Assembly (NCBI GenBank): GCA_002835545.1
Contig: PIZK01000011.1
Location: 1 to 64,000 of the forward strand
From: Alteromonadales bacterium alter-6D02
Lineage (GTDB): Bacteria > Pseudomonadota > Gammaproteobacteria > Enterobacterales > Psychrobiaceae
DNA length: 64,000 nt
Reading direction: 5' to 3'
Shown: piece after piece, positions 8,422 to 16,508 of the stretch
How positions within the stretch are numbered: position 1 is the stretch's first letter
Layout: each line of letters opens with the position of its first letter
The notes under the pieces: generated by a model
What the model saw: the letters and a program-made list of their open reading frames with translations, nothing else
The model's database searches: none
Told to the model about the DNA's origin: nothing
Position numbers and translations under genes: made by a program

Positions 8422-9843
8422 ATGTATAGATTTATGTTTACTGCTGCTGCGTTAATTGCAGTGGCAGCACTGACTGGCTGTAATGAGCACGCTGTTCCGG
8501 GGTTTAACAGCAGCGAGCTTAAGCCAGGAGGCAAGGCTACGGTTAAACGACTTGATAAGCGCACCTTTATCCAACCGGGCAATCACATTGAAAGTATGGA
8601 TAAACTCGCGTTTTGGAGTGGTTTAACGTTTTTTAAAGATCCTTGGGTGATCTCGCCTAGTTCAACTGACGATCGTGATGGTTTAGGTCCGCTCTTTAAT
8701 ACCCGTTCATGCGTCACTTGTCACAGCAAAGGTGGGCGTGGGCGTGCTGAACAAGAGGGAAGTATCAAAGGCTCAGGTTTGCTAGTTCGTTTAGGTTCAA
8801 CATCTGGCACTTTACCAATGGTTGACCCTATTTATGGGGGGCAGGTGCAAGTGCGTGCCATTGACTATCGCCACTCAGCGATGAAGCAGCCAGTGAAGCC
8901 GGAAGCGAAGCTGTCATTAACTTATCAATACATTAATGGCAAGTTTGACGATGGCGAAACTTACCAACTACGCAAGCCCTTAATCAAGTTGAGTGATTTA
9001 GCTTACGGCCCCTTGGCGCAAGGAATAGGTATTTCACCGCGTTTTGGCCCCAACATTTATGGCATGGGTTTATTAGATGCGATTAAAGAGCACGATTTAT
9101 TAGCGCAAGAAGATATTGAGGACAGCAATGGCGACGGCATCAGTGCGAAATACAATCGTGTAGTGGCCGCAAGCAGCAAAAAAATGGCGGTAGGACGCTT
9201 TGGTTTTAAAGCGAAACACCCCACGCTTGAGCAGCAGGTTGCGGCCGCCTTTGTCACTGACATAGGCATCACTAACCCAATGTTTAATGATGAAATATGT
9301 ACAGGGCATCAAGCCGGGTGTTTACAAGCAGCGGCGTTAGGTGCGCCTACACAGCAACTAGAAATCAACCAAAAGTTATTTGATTTAACGATGAGTTTTA
9401 GCTTGCATATTGGGGTGCCGCCAACGCGTCAATTACAAACTCAGCAGGTGCAAACCGGTCGCAAGTTATTTTATCAAGGTGGCTGTCATCAATGCCATCG
9501 CCCGAGCTATGTCACTGACACTAATTACCCTGAACAAAGTTTAGCGGGTTTAACGATTTGGCCGTACACCGACCTCGCATTACACGATATGGGAGAGGGG
9601 CTAGCCGATGGTGTACATGAATACTCTGCAACGGGTCGTGAATGGCGTACACCACCATTGTGGGGCATAGGTATGCAACAGAGAATTCAAGGTAAACAAC
9701 AGTTCTTACACGATGGCCGGGCACGTACTATCAGTGAAGCCATTCTCTGGCATGGCGGTGAGGCCACGGCAAGCCAACAACACTTTAAAGCATTATCAAA
9801 AGCTGAGCGTGAAGCGCTTATTGCCTTTGTCCGTGCAATTTAG
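8422..9843 (+). CDS. Di-haem DUF1111 lipoprotein, second copy
   Basis: A 473-residue paralogue of the preceding gene, 14 bp downstream. The signal peptide ends in lipobox LTGC, giving N-terminal Cys-Asn-Glu. Haem-binding motifs are CVTCH (SCVTCHSKGGRG) and CHQCH (GGCHQCHRPSY). The family signature FLHDGRARTISEAILWHGGEA is almost identical to that of its neighbour. Tandem DUF1111 genes next to imelysins are a recurring arrangement in marine gammaproteobacteria, and the two proteins may form a heterodimer or an electron relay. It lacks the cysteine-rich insertion of the first copy. Confidence 0.88.
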   Translation: MYRFMFTAAALIAVAALTGCNEHAVPGFNSSELKPGGKATVKRLDKRTFIQPGNHIESMDKLAFWSGLTFFKDPWVISPSSTDDRDGLGPLFNTRSCVTCHSKGGRGRAEQEGSIKGSGLLVRLGSTSGTLPMVDPIYGGQVQVRAIDYRHSAMKQPVKPEAKLSLTYQYINGKFDDGETYQLRKPLIKLSDLAYGPLAQGIGISPRFGPNIYGMGLLDAIKEHDLLAQEDIEDSNGDGISAKYNRVVAASSKKMAVGRFGFKAKHPTLEQQVAAAFVTDIGITNPMFNDEICTGHQAGCLQAAALGAPTQQLEINQKLFDLTMSFSLHIGVPPTRQLQTQQVQTGRKLFYQGGCHQCHRPSYVTDTNYPEQSLAGLTIWPYTDLALHDMGEGLADGVHEYSATGREWRTPPLWGIGMQQRIQGKQQFLHDGRARTISEAILWHGGEATASQQHFKALSKAEREALIAFVRAI

Positions 9844-9873
9844 CAATAAGCAATTTTAAAGGAATTAATACTC

Positions 9874-11043
9874 ATGCTTAAACAACAAAATTCAACGCTA
9901 TCCCAATGGCAACGTTACGCAAAATATACCGCTGCAGCACTATTAACATCGCTACTCATTGCCTGTGGTGGTGGCGGGGAAACGGAAGACAAAAAAGCGT
10001 CTAATCCAGCCCCAGAGGGTGATGCAACACCCGTTGTAATCGAGCAAGGGGAAGCGTTCACCCTGTATCTCACCGATATGGCTGACCAAGTGATCCTTCC
10101 TCACTACGCACAAATGCGTGAGCGTTTTGAGGCGTCACAACAGGCAATTACTCAGTTTTGTAGCTTAGAGACCGCTGCGGATAGTGACTTAACAGCGTTA
10201 CAACAAAGTTGGCAACAGGCCAATCAAGCATGGCAACAAGTTCAGTGGCTTAAAGTTGGCCCTATTGCTAGTCAGAATCGTTGGTTTAGAATTCAATTTT
10301 GGCCAGACTCCAATGATGCCGTTGAGCGCGGTGTAACCGATTTGCTACTAAACCCGAATGTTATCGACCAACCATTCTTAGCGACGCAAAATGTTGGCGG
10401 ACAAGGGTTACCAGCATTAGAACGTATCATTTTTGCCGATAATGATAATGCGTTGTTAGTTGCTAGCGACATGGCGAAACGTTGTGAAGTGATGAATGCG
10501 ATTGCGGCCAATATCGTCTTAATCTCGCAGGAAGTGGAGCAAGGCTGGGTGAACACGACTAAAAGTGATCTGATTAATGGCCAAGGTGAGTTTGATAGCA
10601 CTCAAGATGCCGTTGAGGAGTTGGTTTCAAACTTAGTGGCGCAAATTGAAATTGTGCGTGCGAGAAAAGTAGATTCAGTTGCTGATGAAACAAGAGCCGC
10701 TGAAAGTGCTATCGCAAATGCCAGTGCTAGTAATCTGGTGATGAATGTTCGTGCTTTTAGTGAAGTCTTTCAGGCGAATAGTAATTTTGGTTTAGATGAT
10801 ATTTTAATTCGCAGCCATCAAGATCAACAATTAGCTGATGCAATTAATGCCCAGTTAGTGTTGACTGCGCAGTTAGCTGAAGCACTTGATGAGGATTTTA
10901 ACCAGTTAGTGCAAACGCCTGATGGCAAAGCCGAGTTGGAAAAGATATCAGCTTCATTAAATAAGCTAGAAGATCAGGTGAAAGTGGACTTTGTTAAAAC
11001 ACTAGGCATTAGCCTTGGCTTTAATTCAAATGACGGTGACTAA
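9874..11043 (+). CDS. Imelysin-family lipoprotein, second copy
   Basis: A 389-residue exported lipoprotein with a longer signal (hydrophobic AALLTSLLIACGGGGE, lipobox LIAC) and a Gly/Asp-rich tether. The imelysin-type helical domain follows: QWQQVQWLKVGPI in the first half and GGQGLPALERIIFADND at the site where family members carry the GxHxxE motif. Here the His is replaced (GLPALE), so metal binding may differ from the first imelysin of the operon. The translation signal is AAAGGAATTAATACTCATG. It overlaps closely with the next gene. A periplasmic iron-related role is inferred from context. Confidence 0.82.
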   Translation: MLKQQNSTLSQWQRYAKYTAAALLTSLLIACGGGGETEDKKASNPAPEGDATPVVIEQGEAFTLYLTDMADQVILPHYAQMRERFEASQQAITQFCSLETAADSDLTALQQSWQQANQAWQQVQWLKVGPIASQNRWFRIQFWPDSNDAVERGVTDLLLNPNVIDQPFLATQNVGGQGLPALERIIFADNDNALLVASDMAKRCEVMNAIAANIVLISQEVEQGWVNTTKSDLINGQGEFDSTQDAVEELVSNLVAQIEIVRARKVDSVADETRAAESAIANASASNLVMNVRAFSEVFQANSNFGLDDILIRSHQDQQLADAINAQLVLTAQLAEALDEDFNQLVQTPDGKAELEKISASLNKLEDQVKVDFVKTLGISLGFNSNDGD

Positions 11044-12249
11044 GTGATAAACCAGTCTCGTCGTCATTTTATACAACAGGCAGTAAAACTCGGTTGTGGT
11101 TTAACTACTGGTGCAGTCGGCGTAGGCTTGTTAGGTGGCTGTAAGCCGCTGACCGCTGGTGCTGATAGGGTGTTATTTGCCAGTGCCTTAAAGCTAACTG
11201 GCAGTCAGGGCAAAACGTCAGGCTATTTCTTAGGCTTTTTTGACAAGTTGGGTCAGTTGATAAGTAAAGTGAAGCTGCCTAGTCGAGGGCACGATGTTGT
11301 TGCTGTGCCTAATAAGCCACATCATGCACTGGTGTTTGCACGGCGACCGGGCTACTTTGCGATAGAAGTGAATGGCCTGACGGGTGAAATTACTAATCAG
11401 TTTAAACCGCAACCGTCCTATCACTTTTATGGTCATGGTTGTTTTGATGCTAGCGGTCGTTATTTATTTTGTACCGAGAATAAAGTCGAGCCGCTTTCCA
11501 GCCGCGGGCAGGGGACTCAAGCACCCTTGGGGGTGATTACCATACGTGATGCCAACAACTATCAGTTGTTATCTCAAATGAGCGCTGGTGGTGTTGGGCC
11601 TCACCAATGCGTGATAATGCCGGATAATAACACCTTGGCGGTGGCTAATGGTGGGATCTTTACCCATCCAGACAAGCCAAGAGAGAAGCTTAACTTAACG
11701 ACTATGCAACCAAACCTGAGTTATTTAGACGTTGAGAGTGGTAAAGTGCTAGCGAGCTATCAGCCGCAACATCACCAAGCTAGTTTACGCCACCTTGCCG
11801 TGAGCCAAACGGGGCAAGTCATTATTGGTGCTCAATTGCAGCAACCTCTAGCGCACATAGAGCCCTTGATCTACTCCCATCACGGTGAGTCTAAATTACG
11901 CCCTTTAGTTGCTAATGATAACTTATGGCAAAGCATGAATGGTTATACCGCAAGTGTTGCTATCGATAGTCATCATCAAGTGGCTGCGGTGACGTGTCCT
12001 CGAGGTGGCTTAGTTAGTTATTGGGATTTAGTCTCTTTAAACTTATTGTCATCCGAGCGTTTTAAAGACTGTGCAGGTGTCGGGGTTGTCAAAAGGAAGT
12101 TCTTTATGAGCAATGGAAAGGGCAGATTGGCGAGTCAGGTTATAACAACGCAGGCACCAGCGGGGTTAAAGACGCTAGCCAACCACAATACAGTACGTTG
12201 GGATAATCATCTTGCAGTTATCTCTCCCGTCGTTCCCGCAGTTTTTTAA
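11044..12249 (+). CDS. DUF1513 Tat-exported protein
   Basis: A 401-residue protein starting with GTG right at the end of the preceding gene. The N-terminus MINQSRRHFIQQAVKLGCGLTTGAVGVGLLGGC carries a twin-arginine motif (SRRHFI) and a possible lipobox, so it is folded in the cytoplasm and exported by Tat. The body has repeated WD/beta-propeller-like blades (GHDVVAVPNKPHHALVFARRPG, HLAVSQTGQVIIGAQ) typical of DUF1513, which is usually encoded with imelysins and DUF1111 proteins. Its reaction is unknown. The stop codon lies inside the loop of a GTTCCCGC/GCGGGAAC hairpin, so the last residues may come from a repeat that entered the 3' end. Confidence 0.88.
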   Translation: MINQSRRHFIQQAVKLGCGLTTGAVGVGLLGGCKPLTAGADRVLFASALKLTGSQGKTSGYFLGFFDKLGQLISKVKLPSRGHDVVAVPNKPHHALVFARRPGYFAIEVNGLTGEITNQFKPQPSYHFYGHGCFDASGRYLFCTENKVEPLSSRGQGTQAPLGVITIRDANNYQLLSQMSAGGVGPHQCVIMPDNNTLAVANGGIFTHPDKPREKLNLTTMQPNLSYLDVESGKVLASYQPQHHQASLRHLAVSQTGQVIIGAQLQQPLAHIEPLIYSHHGESKLRPLVANDNLWQSMNGYTASVAIDSHHQVAAVTCPRGGLVSYWDLVSLNLLSSERFKDCAGVGVVKRKFFMSNGKGRLASQVITTQAPAGLKTLANHNTVRWDNHLAVISPVVPAVF

Positions 12250-12257
12250 GCGGGAAC
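12232..12257. repeat. REP-like hairpin overlapping the DUF1513 stop codon
   Basis: Arms GTTCCCGC (12232-12239) and GCGGGAAC (12250-12257) enclose the stop codon at 12247-12249, followed by CTC. The layout matches the hairpin heads in the repeats at 14070-14584 (TTCCGGC-TTTTAGCCGGAATCTC). Confidence 0.6.
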
Positions 12258-12362
12258 CTCACGAGGCTGCCACCACATTCACCAGCACAGTTTACGTAAG
12301 CAGCTCCCGGCTTAAAAGACTATCGGGTCGACGATATGGTTGGCATTCTGATTGAGCCACAA

Positions 12363-12394
12363 AAAAGGCGCGCTAATCTCTTAGCGCGCCTTTC
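12363..12394. terminator. Bidirectional terminator between DUF1513 and ompW
   Basis: GGCGCGCTAA (12367-12376) pairs with TTAGCGCGCC (12381-12390) around a 4-nt loop. An A run precedes it and TTTC follows it, so it can end transcripts of both convergent genes. Confidence 0.85.
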
Positions 12395-12416
12395 ATCAAT
12401 TAGTGTAAAAAACTAA

Positions 12417-13199
12417 TTAGAATTTGTAACCAACTGATAGAGTGTAAACTAATGGGTTTAGGTTAACACTTACTTTTCCTGGCACTTCTAAAGCTGTTGC
12501 TTTGAATGTTGCAGTAGTATCGATATCGATGTAACGAACCGATGCGTTGATAATGAAGTTATCTTCTAGGTGGTAATCAACACCAAACTGTGCCGCTAAG
12601 CCCCAAGAGTTTTTAAGATTTAAATCTTTAGCTTGAAGGCCAACAGACTCTGTACCCGCTGGTAAGCCTAACGCCGGTGCTAAGTCAGCAATTGATGTAT
12701 CGTTTAATGCGCCAACTTGAACTGCATCACCGCTCATTGTGCTGTTGAAGTTATCATCGAAAAATACAGTGTAGTTAATACCGATACCAGCGTATGGTTG
12801 AATTTTCGATGTTGGCTCGTTGAAGTAGTAAAGTGCACTTAATACTGGTGGTAGGTGCTTAGTGCTACCTAGGTTTAGTGTAGTATCACCAACATGAACA
12901 TTTAAGTCGTGGCTAAATGGTGTCGCTGCTAATAGTTCAATTGCAACGCGGTCAGTCACGAAATACGCTAGGTTTAGGCCTAATTGAGTGTCATCTTCAA
13001 CAGATGCTTTTAATGCAGGGCCACCTTCGGCTAAATGAACCGTCATGTCTGCAGCGTAGATAGTTGGCTTGTCATCAGATAATGCAACATTTGTTAAACC
13101 TGCACGAACAATGATATCACCTGCTTCGTTTGCAGTAGCAACGGCAGCTGAAGAAGAAAGAGCAGCAAGAAGGGCAACGTTTAATAATGTCTTTTTCAT
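12417..13199 (-). CDS. ompW: OmpW-family outer membrane protein
   Basis: A 260-residue outer-membrane eight-stranded beta-barrel. The signal peptide MKKTLLNVALLAALSSSAAVATANEAG is cleaved after ATA-NEA or nearby. The mature start GDIIVRAGLTNVAL and the C-terminal pattern PLVYTLSVGYKF with terminal Phe (barrel assembly signal) are typical of OmpW. ALYYFNEPTSKIQPYAGIGINYTVFF is the conserved central region. OmpW forms a narrow hydrophobic channel and is linked to the aerobic-anaerobic shift in enterobacteria. Two perfect FNR-type boxes lie 76-130 bp before the start, so oxygen control is likely here too. Confidence 0.93.
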   Translation of the reverse strand: MKKTLLNVALLAALSSSAAVATANEAGDIIVRAGLTNVALSDDKPTIYAADMTVHLAEGGPALKASVEDDTQLGLNLAYFVTDRVAIELLAATPFSHDLNVHVGDTTLNLGSTKHLPPVLSALYYFNEPTSKIQPYAGIGINYTVFFDDNFNSTMSGDAVQVGALNDTSIADLAPALGLPAGTESVGLQAKDLNLKNSWGLAAQFGVDYHLEDNFIINASVRYIDIDTTATFKATALEVPGKVSVNLNPLVYTLSVGYKF

Positions 13200-13274
13200 T
13201 TTGAGTATCCTTGAGGAACGAAATAAGTTTGTAAATTCAATACGGCTATTATGGGTATTTTGAAAAGTTGAAAA

Positions 13275-13288
13275 TTGATGTAAATCAA
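13275..13288. promoter_or_regulatory. FNR/EtrA-type box, proximal to ompW
   Basis: TTGATGTAAATCAA is a perfect match to TTGAT-N4-ATCAA, centred about 82 bp before the ompW start codon. This position suits activation of ompW when oxygen is low. DUF1287 is divergent from ompW and starts 174 bp away on the other side. Confidence 0.8.
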
Positions 13289-13315
13289 GTGAAAGACGTG
13301 ATGTGATGGGCTTTA

Positions 13316-13329
13316 TTGATTTGAATCAA
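13316..13329. promoter_or_regulatory. FNR/EtrA-type box, distal to ompW
   Basis: TTGATTTGAATCAA is a second perfect TTGAT-N4-ATCAA site, 41 bp centre-to-centre from the first. That is close to four helical turns, which would put two bound dimers on the same DNA face. Confidence 0.78.
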
Positions 13330-13461
13330 AGGTTGTTAGAGTTATTGAAATTGTTGTGAGGTAAAGCGGAACTTTTTGAGTTGTGAGAGGGAAGTCAGTT
13401 TGTGTTAAGGCTGCTACTTTTATGTTAGCTCTATATCTATTTAATCGAGTTTAGAGACATC

Positions 13462-14052
13462 ATGATAAGAAATAGCCTGTTTGTTTTATGCTTATTCGTG
13501 CCCGCTATTGAGGCTAATGCAAACTTTAGTGATGAGCTGGCCTCCGCAGCCATTGAGCGTACAAAGCATGCCGTGACCTATGACGGTCGTTACATTGCTA
13601 TTGCTTTCCCTAATGGTGATGTACCACCTAATATTGGTGTGTGCACCGATGTGGTTATCCGTGCGTATCGCAGTTTAGGTATTGATCTGCAGTTATTAGT
13701 GCACCAGGATATGAAGGCGAACTTTGCACATTACCCTTCTAAACGCATTTGGGGTTTAATAAGAACGGATCCCAATATTGATCATCGTAGAGTACCAAAC
13801 CTCAAAACATTCTTTGCAAGGCATGGCAAGAAGCTCCCTGTGACAGAGGATAGCGGGGATTATAAACCGGGTAACTTGGTGACGTGGCTGCTTCCGGGTA
13901 ATTTACCCCATATCGGTATTGTGACAGATAAATTATCACCTACTACAGGCAACCCTCTTATCTCGCATAATATCGGGCGAGGGCCCGTACTTGAAGATAT
14001 GTTATTTGATTTTAAAATTACCGGACATTATCACTATGCACCTAGTCACTAA
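13462..14052 (+). CDS. DUF1287 family exported protein
   Basis: A 196-residue protein with signal peptide MIRNSLFVLCLFVPAIEANA and a DUF1287 (COG3738) domain. Conserved points are TYDGRYIAIAFPNGDVPPNIGVCTDVVIRAYRSLGIDLQ, with a Cys-Thr-Asp that resembles the NlpC/P60 or CHAP-type catalytic Cys, and LPHIGIVTDK with a conserved His. This pattern suggests a periplasmic cell-wall amidase or peptidase, but the activity of DUF1287 proteins is not established as far as I know. It is a lone gene facing ompW, and the repeat block begins 18 bp after its stop. Confidence 0.85.
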   Translation: MIRNSLFVLCLFVPAIEANANFSDELASAAIERTKHAVTYDGRYIAIAFPNGDVPPNIGVCTDVVIRAYRSLGIDLQLLVHQDMKANFAHYPSKRIWGLIRTDPNIDHRRVPNLKTFFARHGKKLPVTEDSGDYKPGNLVTWLLPGNLPHIGIVTDKLSPTTGNPLISHNIGRGPVLEDMLFDFKITGHYHYAPSH

Positions 14053-14069
14053 GCAGGGATAGTATCAGT

Positions 14070-14584
14070 CCTAAAAGTTGTCGTTCCGGCATTGTTTTAG
14101 CCGGAATCTCTCGTTTAAACCCTAAAGCGAGGTCCTGAATAAAACATTTTCAGGACGACGCAGGCAGGAGTACTAACTCTTCTATAATATGACGAGGTTG
14201 TCAGCCCTAAAAGTTGTCGTTCCGGCATTGTTTTAGCCGGAATCTCTCGTTTAAACCCTAAAGCGAGGCCTGAATAAAACATTTTCAGAACGACGCAGGC
14301 AGGAGCGCTAACTCTTCTATGATATGACGAGATTGTCAGCCCTAAAAGTTGTCGTTCCGGCATTGTTTTAGCCGGAATCTCTCGTTTAAACCCTAAAGCG
14401 AGGCCTGAATAAAACATTTTCAGAACGACGCAGGCAGGAGCGCTAACTCTTCTATAATATGACGAGGTTGTCAGCCCTAAAAGTTGTCGTTCCGGCATTG
14501 TTTTAGCCGGAATCTTTCGTTTAAACCCTAAAGCGAGGCCTGAATACAACATTTTCAGAACGACGCAGGCAGGAGCGCTAACTG
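14070..14584. repeat. Four-copy 135-bp tandem repeat with two hairpins per unit
   Basis: Units begin at 14070, 14206, 14341 and 14476 (periods 136, 135, 135); the last is cut short at about 108 bp. Each starts CCTAAAAGTTGTCGTTCC and contains two hairpins: TTCCGGC-N9-GCCGGAA, and CCTGAA/TTCAGG inside CCTGAATAAAACATTTTCAG. Copies differ at only a few bases. The block fills the gap between convergent DUF1287 and FadL genes. It creates a spurious 198-codon frame on the minus strand with a repeated protein motif, which is not a real gene. Confidence 0.9.
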
Positions 14585-14604
14585 GGTTTAAATCGTACGC
14601 CAGA

Positions 14605-16146
14605 TTATAGGAAGTAATTAAACTGCAACGACACAACGTAAGCGTTAATCTTATAATCTGCTTGGTACATACTGTTATATAGTGCCACGTCTTGCGCATT
14701 ATACTCACCATCGATGACAGTTGTTTCTTTCATGTGCATCAAGCCTGCAGCGAAGTCTACATTCCAGCTTTCATTGTTTTGGTAATTCGCTCCAACAGTT
14801 AACCAAGTACGGTCATTGGCTGGAATACGCGCACTACGATATTGACCGTTTACTGGAGACTTATCTTCTGCAATACCAGCCTTAATTTGCCATTGATCGT
14901 TTACTTGATAAGTTGCACCAACTGAGTATGCCCATACATCTTGCCAATATTCAGGAATGTAGCCGATATGTCCCGGTGCATTAAGGTTTTGCTCTTGTTG
15001 AGTGCTAGCGCTAATACTTGGCTTTGAGTCCGCTGATAATACGGAAATGTCAGTAAATTTACTCCACTGAGTCCAAATTGCTCCCAGCTGTATTGATAAC
15101 TCGGTGTTAACTTTATAATCAGCGCTTAACGCCACACTCATTGGTGTATTAAGGTCAAGTGTCGACGCTTCCGACTTTGCTGGTGAAACAGCTAACTTAC
15201 CTGTAGTTAAATCAACCACTGGCATCTTAGAACCATCGACAATCCCTGGAATCGTCGGTGCAGTCCAGTATTGCTCAGGATTTGGAGTAAAAGGGACAAA
15301 CTCACCTGTGATTGGCGTGTTATTGATAGTTGAGTCACCTTCAAGGGTATAATCAACGGCAGACTGGTAGCTTAATGCTAGCGCTAGTGCATCAGTGGCT
15401 TGATAATGCAAACCTAAGGTATAGCTTAACTTTAAATCATCGCCAGAGACTTCGTAAAAACTATCGCAATATGCGGATTGGGCAACATCGTTAAATGTTC
15501 CTTGGCTTAGTTGGCTATAGGTGGCGTTGATCCCTGAACCAATCTCACATAAGCCGTTATGATCTTTAAATTTACTTAAGGTACCGCTAGCGTAGTTAAT
15601 TGCCACTGCTGCACCGATTGATAATTTGTCATTAACAAGGTAACTAATGGCTGGTTGTACTGAAATAACCTTAAATTCCGTTTGCTTAGCAAAGTAACGA
15701 CCGACAAAGTCATCTTCATATTCACTTGATGTGGCAAAAGGTACAGCAACAGATAAACCAAAGCCCAGTTTATTATTAAGCGGCTGGTAATAATGAAAGT
15801 GTGGAATGGCTGAAATACTTGATAAGGTATCGGCTTCTTTTCCTGTTACCGGCAAGCCCGGTGCACTGGTAGCTTTGGCATTTTTAAACTCACCATCTAG
15901 ATTGAGTACATTGAGGCCAACACTATACTGTGCTTGGTCAAGTTTAACGAACGCCGCAGGATTTGAGTAACCTACACTCGCATCATTGATCTGAGCTCCT
16001 CGCCCAGCATAAGCATTGCCCATCGCACTAGTTGATTGCTCATAGAGTTTGAAGCCAGCCGCTTGAGTCGGGGCCGTAAAAGTACTTGCAACAGCGAGTG
16101 CTACTAAAGAAAGAGTTATTCTTTTTATCATTATTATAGATACCAT
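14605..16146 (-). CDS. fadL: FadL-family outer membrane long-chain fatty acid transporter
   Basis: A 513-residue outer-membrane beta-barrel. The signal peptide ends at TQAAGFKLYEQSTSAMGNAYAGRGAQINDASVGYSNPAAF, where the mature N-terminus AGFKLYEQSTSAMGNAYAG and the NPA motif are hallmarks of the FadL/TodX hatch domain. The chain ends in NAYVVSLQFNYFL, a barrel-type C-terminus. It would take up long-chain fatty acids or other hydrophobic compounds. ATG codons at 16146 and 16131 are possible starts; MIKRITLSLVALAVAS from 16131 is the more typical signal sequence. An FNR-type box lies in the shared upstream region, and repeats begin right after its stop. Confidence 0.9.
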   Translation of the reverse strand: MVSIIMIKRITLSLVALAVASTFTAPTQAAGFKLYEQSTSAMGNAYAGRGAQINDASVGYSNPAAFVKLDQAQYSVGLNVLNLDGEFKNAKATSAPGLPVTGKEADTLSSISAIPHFHYYQPLNNKLGFGLSVAVPFATSSEYEDDFVGRYFAKQTEFKVISVQPAISYLVNDKLSIGAAVAINYASGTLSKFKDHNGLCEIGSGINATYSQLSQGTFNDVAQSAYCDSFYEVSGDDLKLSYTLGLHYQATDALALALSYQSAVDYTLEGDSTINNTPITGEFVPFTPNPEQYWTAPTIPGIVDGSKMPVVDLTTGKLAVSPAKSEASTLDLNTPMSVALSADYKVNTELSIQLGAIWTQWSKFTDISVLSADSKPSISASTQQEQNLNAPGHIGYIPEYWQDVWAYSVGATYQVNDQWQIKAGIAEDKSPVNGQYRSARIPANDRTWLTVGANYQNNESWNVDFAAGLMHMKETTVIDGEYNAQDVALYNSMYQADYKINAYVVSLQFNYFL

Positions 16147-16419
16147 TAGACAGATTTGAGGTTCATCTGATAAAGACTTAGCAGGGGTTGTCTATTAAGC
16201 GCTTATCAGATGAATTAGAGTAAATACTCAGTTTGCGGAATATAGCTGAGTTATAGTGATTTGTAAAAACAAAATAAACGCTAGTTTAAAAAGTGAGATC
16301 CAACAATGCCCTAAGAGCTAAAGGGTAAGAAAATTGTCCTTTTTATTTCATTGCAAGGGAAAGGAGTGATTGATAAATGTGATTGACTTTCCCTTTTTCT
16401 TTAAGTAAAGCGTTTCGAT

Positions 16420-16433
16420 TTGATTTATATCAA
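16420..16433. promoter_or_regulatory. FNR/EtrA-type box before the hemerythrin-GGDEF gene
   Basis: TTGATTTATATCAA perfectly fits TTGAT-N4-ATCAA. It is centred about 82 bp before the ATG at 16509 and about 280 bp before fadL on the other strand. The spacing from the start codon is the same as for the proximal ompW site. Confidence 0.75.
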
Positions 16434-16508
16434 CGAGCTTAATTTTGATTATTTCAATTTTTGAACTATGTAGGTATATTTAATCATCGTTTATGAGGGA
16501 TGTGTTTG

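Noticed and set aside
14115-14711. 198-codon minus-strand frame with a repeated protein motif
   Set aside because: It is produced by the 135-bp tandem repeats and overlaps the end of fadL; no ribosome site or family match.
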